From the NCBI GenBank assembly GCA_030789695.1, contig CM061138.1, positions 184,799,051 to 184,863,050 on the forward strand: a stretch of 64,000 bases of DNA. Reading direction: 5' to 3'. This document shows positions 33,590 to 44,326 of this stretch, piece after piece. Positions within the stretch are counted from its first letter, which is position 1. Each line of letters starts with the position of its first letter. This DNA is from Scilla litardierei. Its lineage: Eukaryota > Streptophyta > Magnoliopsida > Asparagales > Asparagaceae. The position numbers and the translations under genes were made by a program. The notes below the pieces were generated by a model, which made no database searches, was not told the origin of the DNA, and saw only the letters and a program-made list of their open reading frames with translations.

Positions 33590-35101
33590 TGTAATACCCT
33601 GAAAGCTACTGCACAAGTACTAGAGGGAGGGGTGAATAGTACTTTAAAATAATCAAGAATCTAATTCCTAATTATCGTGCAATCACAAACAACTATGCGG
33701 AAATAATAAGTACAACAAGAGAATCACCACGCAAACACACGATGTAATGGGTTCGGATCCACCCAAGTCTCCCCGACTTGTTCCCGGTGATCCTACATCC
33801 CAGACACCTGGATCCCTTCCAGCTACTTGAGTTAGAATCCACTAACTCAAGGTTCCACTAAACAACTTCTTGTAGAAACTACTACAAGATCAAACAATAC
33901 AACAATTCGTATCGTGACTCCCACAAACCGGGATCACGAATTTCTCTCACAAACCGAGAGAAAATCACAAATAATAGATTTAATGAAATAGAAAGTGCTT
34001 ACCACAAAATCCTATGCCTTGAGAAATACTTACGGATTTAGGGCAAGGAAGGATTTTGAGAAAGAGTGATCACGAAACCCTAGCACCACCAAGTTGAACA
34101 GCGTGAGATGGCTAGGGCAAAGATGACGGTCGTGATTCAACCTCTCAGGAGTATGAATGCACAAAGCTCAAGATCTCTTTGAGAATTAGGTCAAGAATGA
34201 GAGAGAGAGAGAGTTCTTTTTCGAGAGGGAGAGAGCGCTTGAAAATTGATAATAGAATGAATGAATTTGAGATCTGAAATCTCTCTGATAATAGACAAAT
34301 TTCCATGTTTGAAACGAGTCAAACAGATATGGAAAGAATCAAAACAGATCAAGAAAAATCGTGAAAATAAAATCTCCAACGGCTGGAAAATTAAAGCAGC
34401 TTAATCGGTCTAAGAAGGATCACTGACCGATTAGTTTGAGAACTAGTCGGTCGGTGAACTTTCTTGGACCGACTAGAAGGTCGACAGAGAATTTAGTGAA
34501 ATAAGAGGGGTAAACTAGTCGGTCTAAGAAGAAACATCAACCGACTAGTTTGACAACTAGTCGGTCGGTGAACCTTCTTGGACCGACTAATTGGTCAACA
34601 TTAACTAGGCTGAAATACACAAGGATGACTAGTCAGTTCAAGAAGACTTTCCGACTGATTAGATCGTCATCTAGTCGGTTGGTCCTTCTACTTGAACCAA
34701 CTAAGATGCACAAAAAAGCATGGAACGAAGCGATAAGCTAATGAGCACATCCAAATGGTTTCTAGGGCAATCCTAGAGATGCGATATGGTAAACATGAGA
34801 ATTACTAGGCAAGTACTACTCAAGGCTTAACATTCTAGAAGACAATAAAAATAAACATTACAAACCGTCTTCAAAAGCTTCTACATGAAGATTCTGAATC
34901 CCTCGACTTCATTAATACTCCTTGAGCTTCAACAAAGCTTTAGGCACAGCGATCACGTGCTCTAAGGAAGTCTTGGGATGTCGCTTTAGATCTACAAAGT
35001 AATTTGGCGACGATCTTCATAACTGCGCTCAAAGAGAATTAGTACCCAATATTTATGTTTGTTCATCATCAAAACCAAGTCAGGGGAATCAATACTCAAC
35101 A
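33590..35101 (-). repeat. 5' LTR of S
   Basis: It has the same ends as the 3' LTR and differs by scattered substitutions and a shorter GA repeat. The palindrome-pair cluster stands at 34400-34710. Confidence 0.9.
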
Positions 35102-35106
35102 CGCAT

Positions 35107-35772
35107 GGCGATGATTATATCTACCAAAGATAGGCTAAGGCCTAAGACTACTTCCACTACTTCATCTATTGCTATGCCGGAGTTGGCGGCGGATAAGAAT
35201 TTCGAGCTCAAAACGGGACTAGTGGTTCTAATGCAACAAGACCCATTCCATGGGAACTCCCATGAGAATCCACATTACCATCTTCAGCTATTCTTGTCTA
35301 AGTGCGCCACCTTTCAGATGCCCGGTGTATCGGTCGATGCAATCCGATTGCACCTCTTCCCATTCACTCTCAGAGATAAAGCTCTATATTGGTTGAGGAT
35401 GCAAGCGGAGGGGATCTTTACTACATGGGATGAGTTGGCAAGTGCTTTTGTGGATAAATTCTACCCACCATCCAAGACGGTGAAGATAAGGAGCGCACTC
35501 ATGTCCTTCAAGCAAGGACCACAGGAGACTCTGTACGAGGCAGGGGGCGCTTCAAAGATCTCCAACATTAATGCCCCCATCACAGCATTGAAGCATGTGA
35601 GCTAGTACACAGCTTTTATAATGGACTCCAACCGGGCACCAAACAAATCATAGATGCAACCGCCAATGGAGCCATTCTATCCAAGACACCGGATGAAGCT
35701 ACGGCCCTATTAAAGGAGATGGCCTCTAATAACCAACAATAAGGCGACGAGCGAGGACATTCTTCATCCTCC
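35107..35772 (+). pseudogene. Gag of A, capsid part
   Basis: Coding resumes in frame after the CGCAT duplication: FELKTGLVVLMQQDPFHGN, AIRLHLFPFTLRDKALYWLR and FYPPSKTVKIRSALMSFKQG are the hallmarks of Athila Gag. A one-base loss near 35543 (expected Trp, now GGG) shifts the frame. TAA codons at about 35569 and 35740 interrupt what follows (CELVHSFYNGLQPGTK). Confidence 0.85.
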
Positions 35773-37719
35773 TTGAGGCCAACAAGCATATACGAGGCCA
35801 AAGCCGTAGCAGAGCTTTCTACGAAGTTTGACTCTCTCATCAAGGTCGTGGAGAGATTGGAGAAGTTGATCACCGAGCCGCATGGAACTCCCGCCGCATC
35901 TACACCGGGAGGTAATATGAGCGATTGGCAAGACCAATCTCAAGCTATGTTTGTTGGAGGAGAGCACGGAGAGGGTGCTATAGAGCAAATCCAATATGTT
36001 GTGGGGAACACCGGGTATTGTGCCAACCCGGCTACTAGGAATCATCCGGGCTTCTCGTATGCTAATAATGACGGAGCTTTAAACCCGCAGCCGCCGCAAC
36101 AACCTCAAGCTCGGTCTCCACCTCCACAACCTCAATATCAACCGAGAAGGCCGCTACAACAAAGCTACACGCCTAGGCAACAAGCGGGACCATATAGGTC
36201 GCCCGGTTATAATCAAGGGTGGAGAGCTCGAAACCCACCACAAGCACAATCGAGATCGGATCATGAGGCTAGGGTGGAAGAATTTATGGTGGAGCAAAAG
36301 AAGATAAACACTAGATTGACTGCACAACAAGACTCTCTCAATACCGTAGTGGCTCAACTAGCGGAGCAACTTACGTTGCTCAATAAAAATACTCAACAAT
36401 TGCCGGCTCAACCGGAGCCAAATCCACGGGGGAATGCCGGCCACATCAATGCGGTGGTGGCGGTTACTACAAGGGGCGGGAAGGACACTACTCCCGCCAT
36501 GGTCCAAACCAAGGAGTCCGTGGAGGAAATTCTTGATGACAAAGAGCCGGCTATTGAGGAGGAGAGCCAAAAAGAGCCACAAGGAGGCGAAAATTCTGAA
36601 ATTAGGAAGCCAAATGAGGAGCGCACCTACGTGGCACCGGTGCCCTTTCCGCAACGATGGGAAAGAGCTAAGATTGAGAAGTGGCTTGCCAAATTCCTTG
36701 AGTACTTACGAGGAGTAAGCCTTAATATACCTTTCTTGGATGCTATCGTAGAGATCCTGTCATATGCCAAGTTCTTAAAGGACTTAATTTCGGGGAAGAA
36801 AAGAAAGGAGAAAATAATGCTTGTCGAGCAAGGAACTTGGTTCACCCGGAAGGAGAGGGAGCCGACAAAATTCAAAGATCCCGGAAACTTCTGCATCCCA
36901 TGCACACTTGGAGGAGTCCCGCTACAAAAGGCTTTGGTAGACTTGGGAGCAAGTGTGAGCCTAATGCCCCTAAGCATGTTTAAGAGATTGAATACGAGGA
37001 CTAACTTGAAGCCAACGGATATGAGAATACAACTTGCAGATGGTCGGGTTACTAGGCCGGTGGGAATTGTGGAGGACATACCGCTCCAAGTTTCGGAAGG
37101 AATATGCTTGCCGTGCGACTTCGTCATTATGAACATCAAGGAGGAGGGCAATACTTCACTTATACTTGGACGTCCCTTCCTAGCCACTGCCGGCGTGATA
37201 GTCGACGTGAGAGAGGGTACTTTATCTTTGAATGTGGGAAACATCGAGGTTGAGTTCCATATTCCCAAAGAAATGAAGCACATGCCCTACCAAGAGGAAG
37301 TCGACTATGTGGACCTCCTCGATGAGGTGATCGACGAAGCCATTCCACAATCGATTGGCGCCTTATATGATGACGGCCTTGAAGAAGGCCAACCTTCTAG
37401 TGATGGAGAAAAGTTGGAAGACCCTCCGGATAGCTCTATGGGAGATGACAAAGAAGACGACACTGATGTCACGAGAATAAGGGAGCTATGCAAGCTCTCC
37501 ACGGCCAACAATTTGAAGAAAGCCCCGCCGGATAAGAAAGCATCATCGCCGGTGAAGAAAAAGATTGGTAAAAGCTCAAGCTTGGGGGACGTATCCCCCA
37601 ACACTACCCATGATGAGGGGAAGCCGAGGAATGCCCACGAGCATCAACAACCAAATCTAAGTGGCCTTCCCGGCAAATTTGACGGGCGCATCTCGTATGC
37701 GCCAAATATCACGCACTAA
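35773..37719 (+). CDS. Gag C-terminus and aspartic protease of A
   Basis: This is a 648-codon open frame continuing the gag frame. Residues about 100-160 are Gln/Pro-rich. The second third contains FPQRWERAKIEKWLAKFLEY and IPFLDAIVEILSYAKFLKDL. The protease region has CIPCTLGGVPLQKALVDLGA with the Athila-type active site DLGAS at residue 390, then MRIQLADGRVTRPVGIVEDI and SLILGRPFLATAG. An acidic tail ends at TAA 37717-37719. No zinc knuckle is seen. No RT follows, although in autonomous Athila elements protease is joined to RT. It stays open, unlike the N-terminal part. Confidence 0.85.
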   Translation: MRPTSIYEAKAVAELSTKFDSLIKVVERLEKLITEPHGTPAASTPGGNMSDWQDQSQAMFVGGEHGEGAIEQIQYVVGNTGYCANPATRNHPGFSYANNDGALNPQPPQQPQARSPPPQPQYQPRRPLQQSYTPRQQAGPYRSPGYNQGWRARNPPQAQSRSDHEARVEEFMVEQKKINTRLTAQQDSLNTVVAQLAEQLTLLNKNTQQLPAQPEPNPRGNAGHINAVVAVTTRGGKDTTPAMVQTKESVEEILDDKEPAIEEESQKEPQGGENSEIRKPNEERTYVAPVPFPQRWERAKIEKWLAKFLEYLRGVSLNIPFLDAIVEILSYAKFLKDLISGKKRKEKIMLVEQGTWFTRKEREPTKFKDPGNFCIPCTLGGVPLQKALVDLGASVSLMPLSMFKRLNTRTNLKPTDMRIQLADGRVTRPVGIVEDIPLQVSEGICLPCDFVIMNIKEEGNTSLILGRPFLATAGVIVDVREGTLSLNVGNIEVEFHIPKEMKHMPYQEEVDYVDLLDEVIDEAIPQSIGALYDDGLEEGQPSSDGEKLEDPPDSSMGDDKEDDTDVTRIRELCKLSTANNLKKAPPDKKASSPVKKKIGKSSSLGDVSPNTTHDEGKPRNAHEHQQPNLSGLPGKFDGRISYAPNITH

Positions 37720-38918
37720 ACAAAAATCATAAGGGGTTGAGCTCAAGACCTTAAACGAGCGCTTGTCGGGAGGCAACTCGACGGTTTTACATTATTATTA
37801 TTAGTTGAATTCTATTGTTTTAGAATTTTCTTAGTGTTAGAGTCTACAGTCAATAAAAATCGTGACAACGGGCTCTATTTTTATGACAGGAGATTGAGAA
37901 CGAGAAATCATTCATATGGAGGATGACCATGGTAGGGGAGAGCGCTTTAGGAATGCGCTCAGGCCTTAGGAAGAGGAAGAAACTGACGGGGACAGGAAAA
38001 ACAGAGAACGGTGCAAAAACAGAGAGCCGAGGGTGAAAACAGCTAGCCACTCGGCCGAATGAACTTTTCATTCGGCCGAGTGAAGACTCTACTCGGCTGA
38101 GTAGAGTATCGATCAGGGAAGACCCTACAGAGCCACTCTCTGTTATTTTCTGTGATTTACAGTACTATTTCCACTCGGTCGAATGACTATGTTACTCGGC
38201 CGAGTGAATCTGATACCCTACACGCTTCAAAAATCGCTAACCACTCGGCCGAGTGGAACTTGTCCATTCGATCGAATTGGAAAAGCTACTCGGCCAAGTC
38301 GTAAGTATTGGGAGAATTTGAAAAATTTTATCGCCGAGCCGTTCGGCCGAGTGAACGCGTCACTCGGCCGAGTCGCTACATCCTTATATATGCTGCGGGC
38401 GCATCGCAATTTTCGAAAACCCAAAATTCCCAAATTTTTTTCGCCCAGCGCCCGAGCCCCTTCGAATTCTCTCGCCCGAACCGCCTCCTCCTCACCCGAA
38501 CCACCCGACGCTGGCCGACCGCCGCCTCACCTCTGGTCGCCGCCGAGTCGTCGCCGCCTGTAGCCTCCGGTCGCCGCCCCTCCCGCTACCGTACATCCCC
38601 ATTACACCTCAAAACCCCATTTCTTCTCCATTTTCACCAATCCGTATGCCCATTGCGCCCCAAATTCAAATTAAATCCTATTTATATCTATTACCCCCTA
38701 TCTTCCCCATGTATATTGATTATTATTCGTTGATTTGGTTGTTTGTGTTTCAGGTTAGCTTGGGGGAGCTTGGGGGAGCTTCTGGACGATCTAGAGCTTC
38801 GCGGAGGAGGCGTTTCTTCGCACTCTTCATACTTTGCTCTCGCGTCGTGCTTAGGTATACTTGTTCCATTTTATAGCGCGTCGCATTTTCATTCGGGTGG
38901 GCACATCTCGCGGCACAC
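37720..38918 (+). promoter_or_regulatory. Inter-ORF region of A with internal promoter
   Basis: It begins with the conserved GCGCTTGTCGGGAGGCAACTCG stretch (37757-37778), which has a counterpart after the B protease. CTCGGCCGAG palindromes cluster at 38047-38380. TATATATG at 38385-38392 comes about ten bases after the last palindrome. A leader of about 525 bases follows, with an acceptor-like TTTGTGTTTCAG at about 38743-38754 and two AGCTTGGGGGA purine tracts at 38757-38780. Promoter activity is inferred. Confidence 0.6.
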
Positions 38919-40094
38919 ATGCCGCCACGCCTTAGGCCACGCACTCGGGAGCCCGCTTCCAAGCGGAAGAAGTCTGGTGATCCTGGCTCCTCTTCTGCTA
39001 GGGCGGACTCCCCTCCGCCTAGCCCACCACCACCACCCACACAGCCGCCTCCTACCGCACCCATTCCACCACATGCACCGCCTACCCCCGCGTTCGATGC
39101 GATGGGGATCACGTTCAGAAATGACGCTCAGCGTGCCAGATTTGAGCGTATCTCCCATCGATTGATCGTACCCACTAGGTTCGTGCACCTAGTTGACCTT
39201 GAGCACCTAAGGGTCCTAGAGGGGCTACTCCAGTTGTATGACAACGTGGGGTGGCGTGATTTCTTGTCGGTGTCGGCGGACACTTACATCCGCCCGACAC
39301 TAGAGGTCCTTAGCTCTATTGACCGGACCCTTGGAGGATGCTCCTTTCGCCTGATGGATCAGGAGTGCGATGTCACTCTTGACATGCTCCGAGCATTCTT
39401 TCAGTGGCCCGCCGTCCCAGACCTAGACCGTGCCTACATCCCCACGCACATCCCACCGCCATCATTCGACAACCATGCTTTTTCGACACGGATCATGGGA
39501 TCTCCCCATACCTTTGACCCTAGTCGGGCCAAGGCCTCTGCCGTCCTCCACCCGTGTCTCCGCATTACACATCACCTTATGGCGACTACTTTTCTTGCGA
39601 GGTACGAGCCCGGGATGTTGTCGACACCAGAGCTCTACATGCTCTACACGATGACACGTTCTAGGGTCTTTGATGGAGGCGACGTTCTGGTCCCTGCCAT
39701 AGAGATTGATATCGCCAGTTGGTACATCGACCGCATCATTATTTCTGTCGGCGCTCGGACGCCTATCTGTTGCGGTGGTCTAATTACCCTCTTGGCCCTT
39801 TTGTGCGGAGTTGACCTCCCAACTGGCTTGCTGAGACCACCGGGGCCCACCTCACTCTCCATAGATGTCATGGCCCAGATGAGGATGCTTCGTCCTCATG
39901 GTCAGCGCCACTGGGTGTGGCTGCATGGTCCCCACGGTGCCGATTACATGATTCTCCCGAGCCCTGCTCGGACACATATTGGACCTGCGGGCGGGGAGTG
40001 GATTCCAGCGATGGATCTCCTCATCCCCACCGCATACGTGCTAGAGCCTGAAGGTGCTCAGCAGGAGCCCTTCCTTCCACCACTTGACCCGTGA
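38919..40094 (+). CDS. Additional ORF of A, ATHILA ORF-1-like, 391 codons
   Basis: The start chosen is ATG 38919 (MPPRLRPRTREPASKRKKSG), because a basic then Pro-rich N-terminus is typical here. The domain from about residue 62 reads MGITFRNDAQRARF, FVHLVDLEHLRVLEGLLQLY and FRLMDQECDVTLDMLRAFFQ, matching what I know of ATHILA ORF-1/putative plant transposon proteins (helical, with YDNVGW and LEVLSS positions). No transmembrane segment or signal peptide is seen. The frame stops at TGA 40094; a one-base shift would extend it through a Ser/Thr/Pro-rich tail toward 40560. Its function is unknown; a nuclear DNA- or RNA-binding regulator is one possibility, not shown. Confidence 0.7.
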   Translation: MPPRLRPRTREPASKRKKSGDPGSSSARADSPPPSPPPPPTQPPPTAPIPPHAPPTPAFDAMGITFRNDAQRARFERISHRLIVPTRFVHLVDLEHLRVLEGLLQLYDNVGWRDFLSVSADTYIRPTLEVLSSIDRTLGGCSFRLMDQECDVTLDMLRAFFQWPAVPDLDRAYIPTHIPPPSFDNHAFSTRIMGSPHTFDPSRAKASAVLHPCLRITHHLMATTFLARYEPGMLSTPELYMLYTMTRSRVFDGGDVLVPAIEIDIASWYIDRIIISVGARTPICCGGLITLLALLCGVDLPTGLLRPPGPTSLSIDVMAQMRMLRPHGQRHWVWLHGPHGADYMILPSPARTHIGPAGGEWIPAMDLLIPTAYVLEPEGAQQEPFLPPLDP

Positions 40095-40560
40095 TCCCTC
40101 AGCTTGCACCTGCTCCGTCTGCACCTCCCGACGCCTCTGTCCACATGTCTGTTAGTGTCGGGAGAACTTTAACTGAGTCCACCCACACCACCACCACCAC
40201 TGTGCCCATGTCGATAGATCCCATTTCTGCGGCTAGCCCCGAGTGTCCCCCACCGTAGTTGAGTGCGGCGAGCCTTCTTTTGCTTCCGCGGTAGAGACCA
40301 TATCCTCATTGTTGTTCTCGACTCCTGGGGAGTCATTTTCTGCACCCTTCACGACCCCCCAGTCTTCGACCTCACTGTCTCCACCGCCGCTGTATTCTCC
40401 AAGAGTGTCGTGATGTTTGTCCCCATGTCTGTGTCACTGACCTCTCTACCCGCCTCGTCGCTTGCCACCACTGCCGTTTCTGCTGCTGCTCCTTCCTCTT
40501 CGACCATTCCCGCGTCTCGGCCTCCCACAAAGGCTGAGCGACACTTAGTGAGCACAGCAC
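40095..40560 (+). pseudogene. Frameshifted Ser/Thr/Pro-rich tail of the A additional ORF, cut by B
   Basis: After the stop, another frame reads VIPQLAPAPSAPPDAS and VPMSIDPISAASPECPPP before a stop at 40258, then further Ser/Pro-rich codons to the B target duplication AGCAC at 40556-40560. The continuation lies at 58325 onward. Confidence 0.5.
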
Positions 40561-42564
40561 TGACGTGCGTTTATATTTCATACATTCACGCACGTTTTCT
40601 TTTGTGTTTCTCCGTGTTTTTCCGCCGTCTTTTATTCGTTTTCTTGTATTTTCTCGTTTTCTTTCACTTTTCTTTGTTTATCCATGTTTGCAGGAGGTTG
40701 ACCACGTAGGGGACGTTTAACGATGATATCCCAAGTCCCCGGAGCAACTGGAGGAGTCACGCGTGATCCAGGGGGTCATACGCCAAAGAATACATCTTTC
40801 AACCCCTCACCCGGTCGGTTGGTCGTCTCCAACCGATCGGGTGATGCACGCGTGCACCACCCGGTCTCAGCCGGAGCTCACATGGAAGTCACCCGACCGG
40901 TTCGCAGACCGGTTCAGCGGGGGTCTGTTCTCTGTTTTCTCGAGCAAAATGCCAACCGATCGGGTGACTTATCACCCGATCGGTTCATCTGTAGCCGCAT
41001 CGCCTTAAATATCGAACCGACGGCTCCACCCGTTCTCCTCAGCGACCGGTTGAAGCTCCCGAAGCCCGACTGCCAAAGCAACAACCGGCTCACCCGATTG
41101 GTTGATGTTTCAACCGATCGGGTGGCCTTTTCTTCCGTCTTTGCACGCTGCTGATGCACTCATTGAAGATCTGCTATCATTCCAGAGGGATTTTGGGTGA
41201 TCTCTTATTTTTCTAGCGTCGGCATCGTCGTTAGCTTTCCAACGATAGGTCGCATGCCCAAATCCGATTTTTCTAGATTTTTCTGGAATTTTCTGAGCGC
41301 AGCTATGTGCTGAAATTGGCTGCTGTCTGAAATTTCACTTCAACCGATCGGTTGGGAGTCCAACCGATCGGTTGAAGTCAATTTCAGCAGTTTCGTAGTC
41401 TCTGTTTATCCCATCCGATCGGGTGAACTTTCACCGATCGGGTGGTCCGTTTTTGACAGTTTTGGACCCGAACCGGTTGGATTTTGATGGGGCTTTTAAA
41501 AGGGAAGTTGGAGCACGACTTGGGAGGATTCTTCTTCAGTTTATTAGGGCTTTTTGCCCCCTTCTCTTGTGAGTTCTAGGTTAGTTTAGATTAGGTCTTT
41601 TGGTTAATAAATCTGGTATTGGATTGAAGATTCATACTCAAGATAAGTATTCCTTTCTCTTGTTTTCATTGTTTTGTATTGTTTTCATTTTGCTCAATGG
41701 TGAATGTTTGTATGTCATTTCTTTTGCTTGTTTTTATGTTTCTCACCATTGAGTAGTGTTGATGAACCCTAATACGGGTTAGAGTAGGATTGATGCTTGG
41801 GTTGTTTCATTTGACTTGATTGCATGGCATGTGTTCGATGAAATGCGTCAATGGGAATTTCTAGCAATCTGAGTCCAATTCGTATGGCAACACACTAGAT
41901 GTGTTGGGGATTGGGGTCCGGTGCTTGTCCAGTCAAGATCCGCTTCGATGTATTGCTAGAAATCACATTTGACCTATTTGGCCATTAGGGTTACGCGGGT
42001 GTGTTTCATTGTCATCGGCGGGAGAAAGACCGCCTTTGACCGTCGGGCCAAGGGGGAATAAACTTGGCGGTTGACTCCTTAGCCATAGCTCACGCCCCTA
42101 GTGTAGACATCGAGTCCTCGCGCGTGGGAACGGCTTGGACAAAATGTTGGGAGTTATCATTGTGGCCTTAATTCTCCCGGTTGCGGAAGGTGTTAATGGA
42201 CATGGGAATGCCCACCGTCCGGAACCGGGTAGGCCTAGCGTGCTTGGCACCGACCGAAATATCGGGCCATGGACGCTAGGTACCACCTTTTGGGGCAATG
42301 TCTCACCCTGGGTCAAGTCAAATACCATGTGTCATGAGTGCTCTAGCTCGTGTTAGCGGGGATTCATTTCGTGTCTTTTTCATTTCTTTCTTTTATTTCT
42401 ACACTTCCACCCATATCATCCGCGTAGCTAGCACAAGACCTAGGCGAGGCTAGTAGCCACTCAAGCCATCCACCTCCCTGAGTTCGATAAACCCGCACCC
42501 TACACTAACCGTGCACTTGCGATAAAACGACACCGCGCCCATACCGTAAACGGGGCGTCGGTCA
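40561..42564 (+). repeat. 5' LTR of B, 2004 bp
   Basis: It opens TGACGTGCGTTTATATTTC and closes GGGGCGTCGGTCA. CAACCGATCGGTTG-type sites cluster at 40803-41480, and TTTTAAAA at 41494-41501 is the likely TATA box, about 15 bases after an AACCGGTTGG site. A 12-bp inverted repeat ATTTCTAGCAAT/ATTGCTAGAAAT (41857-41868, 41952-41963) encloses a smaller AACACA/TGTGTT hairpin. Short frames over the motif cluster are shadows. Confidence 0.85.
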
Positions 42565-42570
42565 AGTTTA

Positions 42571-42588
42571 TGGCGCCGTTGCCGGGGA
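42571..42588 (+). promoter_or_regulatory. Primer-binding site of B (tRNA-Asp)
   Basis: TGGCGCCGTTGCCGGGGA (GG after the last G continues GAGG) matches the tRNA-Asp complement exactly, six bases after the LTR. Confidence 0.85.
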
Positions 42589-42757
42589 GGCAACGTGCTT
42601 GTTATTTTAGGATCTCTTGAACCCTCGTGTCTAGCTCACGTCCCTACCTCGCGATAATTTTTGCATTCTCCTTTTTCTTTTTCTTTTTTCTTATTTTTAT
42701 TTCTTATTTTATCTGTTTCTTTCCCACTTGTCGCTTCACGGGTGTTTGTTGCTTTTC

Positions 42758-43707
42758 ATGCGCAGGAGTTCAAGGAGTCTTGACGACTTGATTCCCCTCG
42801 ATCCAGATATTAACGCCACCCTTAGGCGTTTGGCCGCCGAGAAGCGAAGAAGAGAGGATCCCGAATCCATGGAGGAGAACACCCCACCTCACAAGTCTCT
42901 GTTGGAGTACTCGATGACATCCATCGAGTCGACTTCCGCCATCCATTCTCCAGCTATTGCGGCCCAAAGCTTCGAGCTGAAGCCGTCTTTAGTGACATGG
43001 ATCCAGTAGGACCAGTTTGCGGGTGCACCCATGGAGAGCCCGATCGAGCACCTAGACTCCTTCTTGGAGAAATGTGACACCTTCCGGATTAATGGTGTCA
43101 CGACAGAGGCTATCCGTCTGAAGCTGTTCCCCTTCTCTTTGCGAGACAAAGCCAAGCAATGGCTTAGGGGAAAGGACCCCAACACTTTCAACACCTGGGA
43201 GAAGCTCTCCAACGCTTTTCTGACGAAGTTCTTTCCTCCGGGGAAGACCATGAAGTTGAGGAGTGAGATCTCCTCCTTCTCCCAGGCCAGCCACGAGTCC
43301 TTGCATGAAGCTTGGACGAGATATAAGGAAATGCAAAGAAGATGCCCTCACCATGAGCTTCCGAAGTGGCAGATTATTAATCTGTTCTACAATGGGTTGA
43401 GGGATGACCTGAAATATTCTATGGACGCCGCGGCTGGGGGTTCCTTCATGTCTAGGAGCGAGGAAGATGCCGGACATATTCTGGAAAATATGGCATCCAA
43501 CAATGAGCGGTGGTGTGAAGAGAGAGCCACACCAAGATCCGGGGGTATAAACAGAGTCGAGGACGTCGACAAACTTTCAAGCAAGTTCGACTTGCTTTCG
43601 ACCCAGATCTCCGCGCTAATGGTAGGAGCCAGTGGGGCCGGTACACAGCAAATTTCTGCGGTAGAGTCCGAATTCTTTGGGGTATTCGACGGTGGAGACA
43701 TCTCACC
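42758..43707 (+). pseudogene. Gag of B, N-terminal and capsid part, cut by C
   Basis: The start chosen is ATG 42758 (MRRSSRSLDDLIPLDPDIN), like the Athila Gag beginning. A single TAG at 43007 interrupts the frame. It then shows AIRLKLFPFSLRDKAKQWLR, KFFPPGKTMKLRSEISSF, HEAWTRYKEMQRRCPHHELP and FYNGLRDDLKYSMDAAAGG, all classic Athila capsid. It is cut at the TCACC duplication of C and continues in frame at 51827. Confidence 0.85.
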
Positions 43708-44312
43708 TGTTGGATATGGAAGACGTTTGTACACCCTTGTGGGGGATGTACGAGGGAATACGGACCTCGAACGTCGCGCACACGAAGTCATGTGCAAAGG
43801 GAATCTGTTCCCTTGCGGAGAGGATCTCTGTATGAGCGGGAAAGTCGCATTATATATGCATAAGTGCATGCGACATATGGCTAATAAAGGGGGAATATCT
43901 TAAGCTTATGTTGTACCATGCATATGGTACAACTTAAGCTTATAATGTGCCATGTATCATGTTACACCTTAATTAAGTTGTTCCAAAGGAACAACTTACC
44001 CTAAAATAACTACCTTGGGGGCTATAAATAAGACCCAAGGGTAGCCATTTTCCTTACACATTTGCATGAAATTCATGCATGCATCTTCTTCATAGCGAAG
44101 CTCTGCAGAAATATTTCCTCTCCCTCCTTCCAAGTTCTTAATCTAAAATAGAGATTTAGATTGTGGATTAGTAGCCTTACTCCGTTCGTGAGAAGACTCG
44201 ATCCGTCGTGGCGAATCCGAAGGCAAAGTTCCGAGACTATCGTTCCGCATACGCAAGCGTAAGTCTCCACTTTAATTATCGATCCTAACTTTGTTTTGGA
44301 CAGGATCCTTCA
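43708..44312 (+). repeat. 5' LTR of C, with promoter
   Basis: It opens TGTTGGATATGG and closes CAGGATCCTTCA. A strong hairpin spans 43901-43942 (arms around GTTGTACCATGC). A perfect 8-bp-arm palindrome GTTGTTCC/GGAACAAC lies at 43977-43995. The TATA box CTATAAATA (44022-44030) sits in the loop between CCTTGGG and CCCAAGG. A splice-donor-like GTAAGT stands at 44259. Confidence 0.9.
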
Positions 44313-44313
44313 T

Positions 44314-44326
44314 TGGTATCAGAGCC
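44314..44326 (+). promoter_or_regulatory. Primer-binding site of C (initiator tRNA-Met)
   Basis: TGGTATCAGAGCC begins one base after the LTR and complements the 3' end of initiator tRNA-Met. Confidence 0.9.

Larger units (their letters stand above)
23509..35101 (-). mobile_element. S: Sirevirus-like Ty1/copia element, full length, defective (TSD CGCAT)
   Basis: LTRs 23509-25017 and 33590-35101 are closely similar and flanked by CGCAT at 23504-23508 and 35102-35106. On the minus strand the order is LTR, initiator tRNA-Met primer site, gag with zinc knuckle and long coiled coil, protease, integrase, RT, RNase H, additional ORF, purine tract, LTR. Integrase before RT marks Ty1/copia; the coiled-coil Gag, the extra ORF and repeated GGGGGAG purine tracts mark the Sirevirus group. 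It is 11.6 kb long and has frameshifts, stops and a changed RT active site. Confidence 0.88.

Noticed and set aside
38919..40094. Envelope glycoprotein of an endogenous plant retrovirus
   Set aside because: No signal peptide, transmembrane anchor or cleavage site is visible; similarity is to ATHILA ORF-1/plant transposon proteins.
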